NCBI RefSeq assembly: GCF_028583425.1
Contig: NC_072791.1
Span: forward strand, 13,783,868 to 13,847,867
Direction of reading: 5' to 3'
Length of the DNA: 64,000 nucleotides
Source of the DNA: Eublepharis macularius
Taxonomy: Eukaryota; Chordata; Lepidosauria; Squamata; Eublepharidae
Part shown: piece by piece, positions 60,855 through 64,000 of the stretch
Layout of the letters: each line of letters opens with the position of its first letter
How positions within the stretch are numbered: position 1 is the first letter of the stretch
The notes under the pieces: model-generated
The model's input: only the letters and a program-made list of their open reading frames with translations
Told to the model about the DNA's origin: nothing
The model's database searches: none
Made by a program: the position numbers and the translations under genes

Positions 60855-61010
60855 GTGGGAGACCCAGGTTCAAATCACCTCTCTACTGTGGAAGCACACT
60901 GGATCACATTGATCCAGTCACACACCCACCTCACAGGGCTGTTGTGATGTTAATATGGAGGTAAGGAGAATGTCGTCAACTGCTTTGGGCTCCCATTGTG
61001 GAGAAACACA
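60855..61010 (+). repeat. Right half of the split SINE
   Basis: Begins gtgggagacccaggttcaaatc (B box) and runs through ccagtcacacacccacctca and cacagggctgttgtgatg. Confidence 0.7.
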
Positions 61011-61044
61011 ATAAATGTGGCTAAATATGAGGCAGATGAAATGT

Positions 61045-61280
61045 AAGTTGTTTAGTGGGCGTGAAAGAGAGAAGGGCGTAGGGAAACATGAGCACATTGA
61101 GGCTGCCAGGAGGAGGGAAAGAGGAAATAGAGTTAGGAAGGGGATATAGGGAAACATGAAAGGGGAAGAGGGGGGCAGACAAAGGTGGGTGGGAAGGAGA
61201 GAAGGAAGCAGGAAAGGGGGAGAAGCTATGGGGGGCAAGGAAGGGAAAGAGAATATGGTGGGGGGAGAGAGAAATGAGAT
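61045..61280. repeat. Purine-rich tract
   Basis: About 235 bp of G/A-rich low-complexity sequence on +, with many GGGA and AGGAAG words. No function inferred. Confidence 0.7.
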
Positions 61281-61919
61281 GTCCTCCAAAACTCCTTGCA
61301 GGACTCCACTAGTTGCTGAACTATAAATTAAAGATTTCTGCAGCATTCAGATGCCAGAGAAGATTACATGGGACCAGGAGTGGGGTACATATTTACAAAA
61401 TGGTTGAGAAGCTAGAAAGAGTGAACCAGGAACAGAAGGGAGCAACTAAGAATCCCAGAGATGCTGGATCTCTCGAATCGTGCTGCAGACAACTGGGGAA
61501 GATTTCAGGAGCAGTCTGGCTTGTCCATGGAAGCTGCCAGAGCCATGGAGGAGCTAGAGATGAGGAAGGGGGCCCTAATTTGGAAGCTTGCAGGACCCCA
61601 ACCCGCTGATTGGTTTCATACCTTTCTATTAATTGCACAGACGAGAACTTTAAATATAATACTATGTTGGAAGAGGTTTATATGCTGACTTAAAATGAGG
61701 TTTGGAAGGGTACTTTTTAAAGTAAGGAGTTTTGCTGTGAGTAATATCTTGATCAGTTGATTTCAGTCTACAAAACCGTATTTGTTGTCATTCAAGATCT
61801 AGGCAGCACAAACATTCCTTAAAGAAATAAATATTTTTGTCATACAAGGAAGCAAATCCAGAGATCTCAGTGGCTCATCTGAAAACCCAAGTCCAACATG
61901 TGACTTCACAGGACTTACT

Positions 61920-62033
61920 GAGAATTGTTTTAGAATTGTTGTTTTGTTGTTTTTATTGATTTTAACTTGTTCACCGCCCAGAACCCCTGAGGATGGGTGG
62001 TTTATAAACTGAAATATAATAATAATATAATGA
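61920..62033 (+). repeat. LINE 3' tail with (TAA)n end, unit 4 only
   Basis: Ends ttgttcaccgcccagaaccc, gggtggtttataaactgaa, (ATA)n. Interrupts sequence that is continuous in units 1-3. Confidence 0.55.
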
Positions 62034-62092
62034 GTCATGAAGAAAGGATCATATTGTCTGAGGTGACCATGATTTGAAGAGGAGAGGTGGAT

Positions 62093-62325
62093 TTGGTGTA
62101 GTGGTTAAGAGCACGGGACTCTTATCTGGAGAACCGGGTTTGATTCCCCACTCCTCCACTTGAAGCCAGTAGGTGACCGTGGGTCAGTCACAGCTTCTAG
62201 CTCTCTCAGCCCCACCCACCTCACAGGGTGTTTTGTTGTGGGGATAATAATGACATCCTTTGTAAACTGCTGAGTGGGTGTTAAGTCATCCTGAAGGGCG
62301 GTATATAAATCAAATGTTGTTGTTG
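62093..62325 (+). mobile_element. tRNA-derived SINE, unit 4
   Basis: Same family as the unit 1 SINE (ggtgtagtggttaagagcac, gggtttgattccccac, gcggtatataaatc, (GTT)n). Independent insertion in the 5' intron. Confidence 0.82.
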
Positions 62326-63416
62326 TTATTAATTCCAGAAGCAAAAGATCTTTCATTAGCAAAAGCAACTGAAATGCACCAAGCTACAGAAGTCACTCGG
62401 AAGATTGCAGATTTTCAAGCAAGGAAATTCGTGCTGAGTCTATGGGCAGAATTGTACCTTCAATAAGCCATAATAGCATGAAAAGGGAAACCCTCTAAAA
62501 GTCCAAATTTTCTGTTCCAGAACAGCAACAGGGCTTTCGGCAGATCCCACCCTGAACATGAGCAAAATCTACAGTTATCCACTGTTACTCAATTCTTGGA
62601 GATTTGAGTCATATCTTAGGGTCAAATTATGCTGGGAGGGGAATCTGAAGTCCTTGTGGAGGATGGCCCTCTACTCTTTGTGGGGAAGGGCTCTGTATAA
62701 TGGATGGATGCGCTGCTCTGCATTCAATTAGGCTTATAGCTGTATTTGTCACCCTTTGCTACTTAGTGTGACTTATGGTCACCCGGTATTGGTTTGTTGG
62801 TTTAATGCAGGCTCCGTCTTCTATTTCTAGGCCCATGCTGAGATCAAAGTGGGGGGTTCAAATTGGGATCCCAGTGTGGCTAGGGTCCCGGGGCTACACC
62901 ACACATGTGCACTCTCTGTAGTGCTCCCCACCTTAGAGAATTACTTTCCTGAGGAGTTCAGGAAAGCTCCCCCACTCCTGGGTTTCTGCAAACTGTGGAA
63001 AATGGAATTATTTAGCAGGCCTTTTTATTCAGGAAATAGGCCTGTTGTGTAAGAAATGGCTCAGAGAGATGTTCCAGAAAAGGGTCTGGGACTGTAGACC
63101 GGGGTGTGTGGACCAGATGACCCCGATCCGGGTTTCAGGGATATATTAAAAAAAAAAAAAAAACTAGGTATCCCTGAACTCCCAGTCAGATACGCTATCT
63201 GATTAGAGAATCCTGAATTTATAAAGAGATTATTTCCAATGAGGAGAAATGTCTGGAGGGACTGGGGGGGGGGGGGCATTGTTCAAGTAAAAAGCACCAA
63301 ATTTGCTGAGAACCTACTCCTGACAGTTCACTAAAGACTCCCCAAATTAGGGGAAGATTGAACCCTGGGATCCAATCCTATGGATCTATGAACAAAGTCC
63401 CCCGGCCGCTTTCTAA

Positions 63417-63503
63417 AAAAGAGTCCAGTAGCACCTTTAAGACTAACCGACTTTACTGTAGCATAAGCTTTTGAGAATCACGGTTCTCTTCGTCAGATGC
63501 TAA
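63417..63503 (-). repeat. Short interspersed repeat with hammerhead-like core, unit 4
   Basis: Minus strand: CTGACGA (63490-63496), a hairpin GAGAA/TTCTC, then AAAA where GAAA would be expected, and gcttatgct. It continues into agtcttaaaggtgctactgg, the same tail as the palindromic repeat in units 1 and 2. Confidence 0.6.
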
Positions 63504-63789
63504 CTTCTCTGGATCTACAGCCCCTTTCTGTAGTTTTTTAGATGGGAAACCGTCAAACCAGAAAATCCCTATTCCTTTTAGTGAAGGAAGGGGAGGGCTG
63601 AGGCTCGCTGAGTTGTGGATTTCCAAAGGAGATGCAGCCCTTCTTGCAAGGCGGACTCCACTCCACACCCAAGGAAGAGGAGCTTCCAAAGAGCAAGCAG
63701 AAAAGCCCTGGGGGTCAATGGAGCCCTCTAGCTACTATTGCCAAAAGCAGGGAGGCATTTTGCAAAGGAAATATTAGTCCATTACTTAC

Positions 63790-64000
63790 CTCTTTTTAAA
63801 AAGTCCTCCAGTGCTGCCTCTCCCCCCCTTCCCCACTCAACGCAGGAAGTGGCTGAGACAAGTCAGGTGACTTTCTCTCTTCAGGCCTCTCTAGGAATTG
63901 AGACTCCTTCCCTTTAACCCTTAAATGGATATTCCAGAAAGCCAAAAAAAAACCCACTTCTGGCTTTGCCCTGCAAAGGGTGCATTTTTCCATTGCAACA
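63790..64000 (-). promoter_or_regulatory. Candidate first exon and promoter of copy 4, cut by window end
   Basis: The donor sits in attacttacctctttttaaa, and an ETS-type core (cgcaggaagtg at 63841-63851) is conserved. Whether a second block follows lies outside the window. Confidence 0.5.

Overview
The window looks like vertebrate, most likely squamate reptile, genomic DNA. It is repeat-rich and intron-bearing. It carries antisense CR1, L1 and L2-type LINE pieces, several tRNA-derived SINEs, a Penelope-like element, small inverted-repeat DNA transposons and two solo LTRs. Its only genes are four copies of one SCAN-KRAB-C2H2 zinc-finger gene family. The squamate call rests on recognising repeat families by eye. 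No species can be named.

Layout: all four genes are on the minus strand. Unit 1 (1-18116) and unit 2 (18117-34033) are near-identical tandem copies. Unit 3 (34034-48168) is a more diverged copy. A repeat-filled spacer follows (48169-52963: Penelope-like remnant, a 53-bp minisatellite with 371-bp higher-order period, L2/L1 debris). Unit 4 (about 52964 to the window end) is the oldest paralogue. In every unit the order along + is: fossil 3' fingers, zinc-finger exon, long intron, 127-bp KRAB-A exon, 80-bp exon, 37-bp exon, SCAN exon, microsatellite, long 5' intron, and one or two candidate non-coding first exons.

The splice phases of the five coding exons fit in all four copies. They predict proteins of 936, 796, 805 and 571 aa with 24, 19, 19 and 11 fingers. 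The proteins should be nuclear DNA-binding regulators: SCAN for dimerisation, KRAB-A for repression, fingers for target choice. The copies differ mainly in the finger array: a five-finger block separates copies 1 and 2, and a solo LTR sits inside the array of copy 3 and supplies its stop codon.

Insertions give a relative history. A 5'-truncated L1 with an 18-bp target duplication is in units 1 and 2 but unit 3 keeps the empty site. A Harbinger-like MITE (TAA duplication) and a SINE are in unit 1 only, with empty sites in units 2 and 3. The two LTRs are private to units 3 and 4. This supports ((1,2),3),4. Some SCAN and KRAB exon residues contradict that order and suggest gene conversion.
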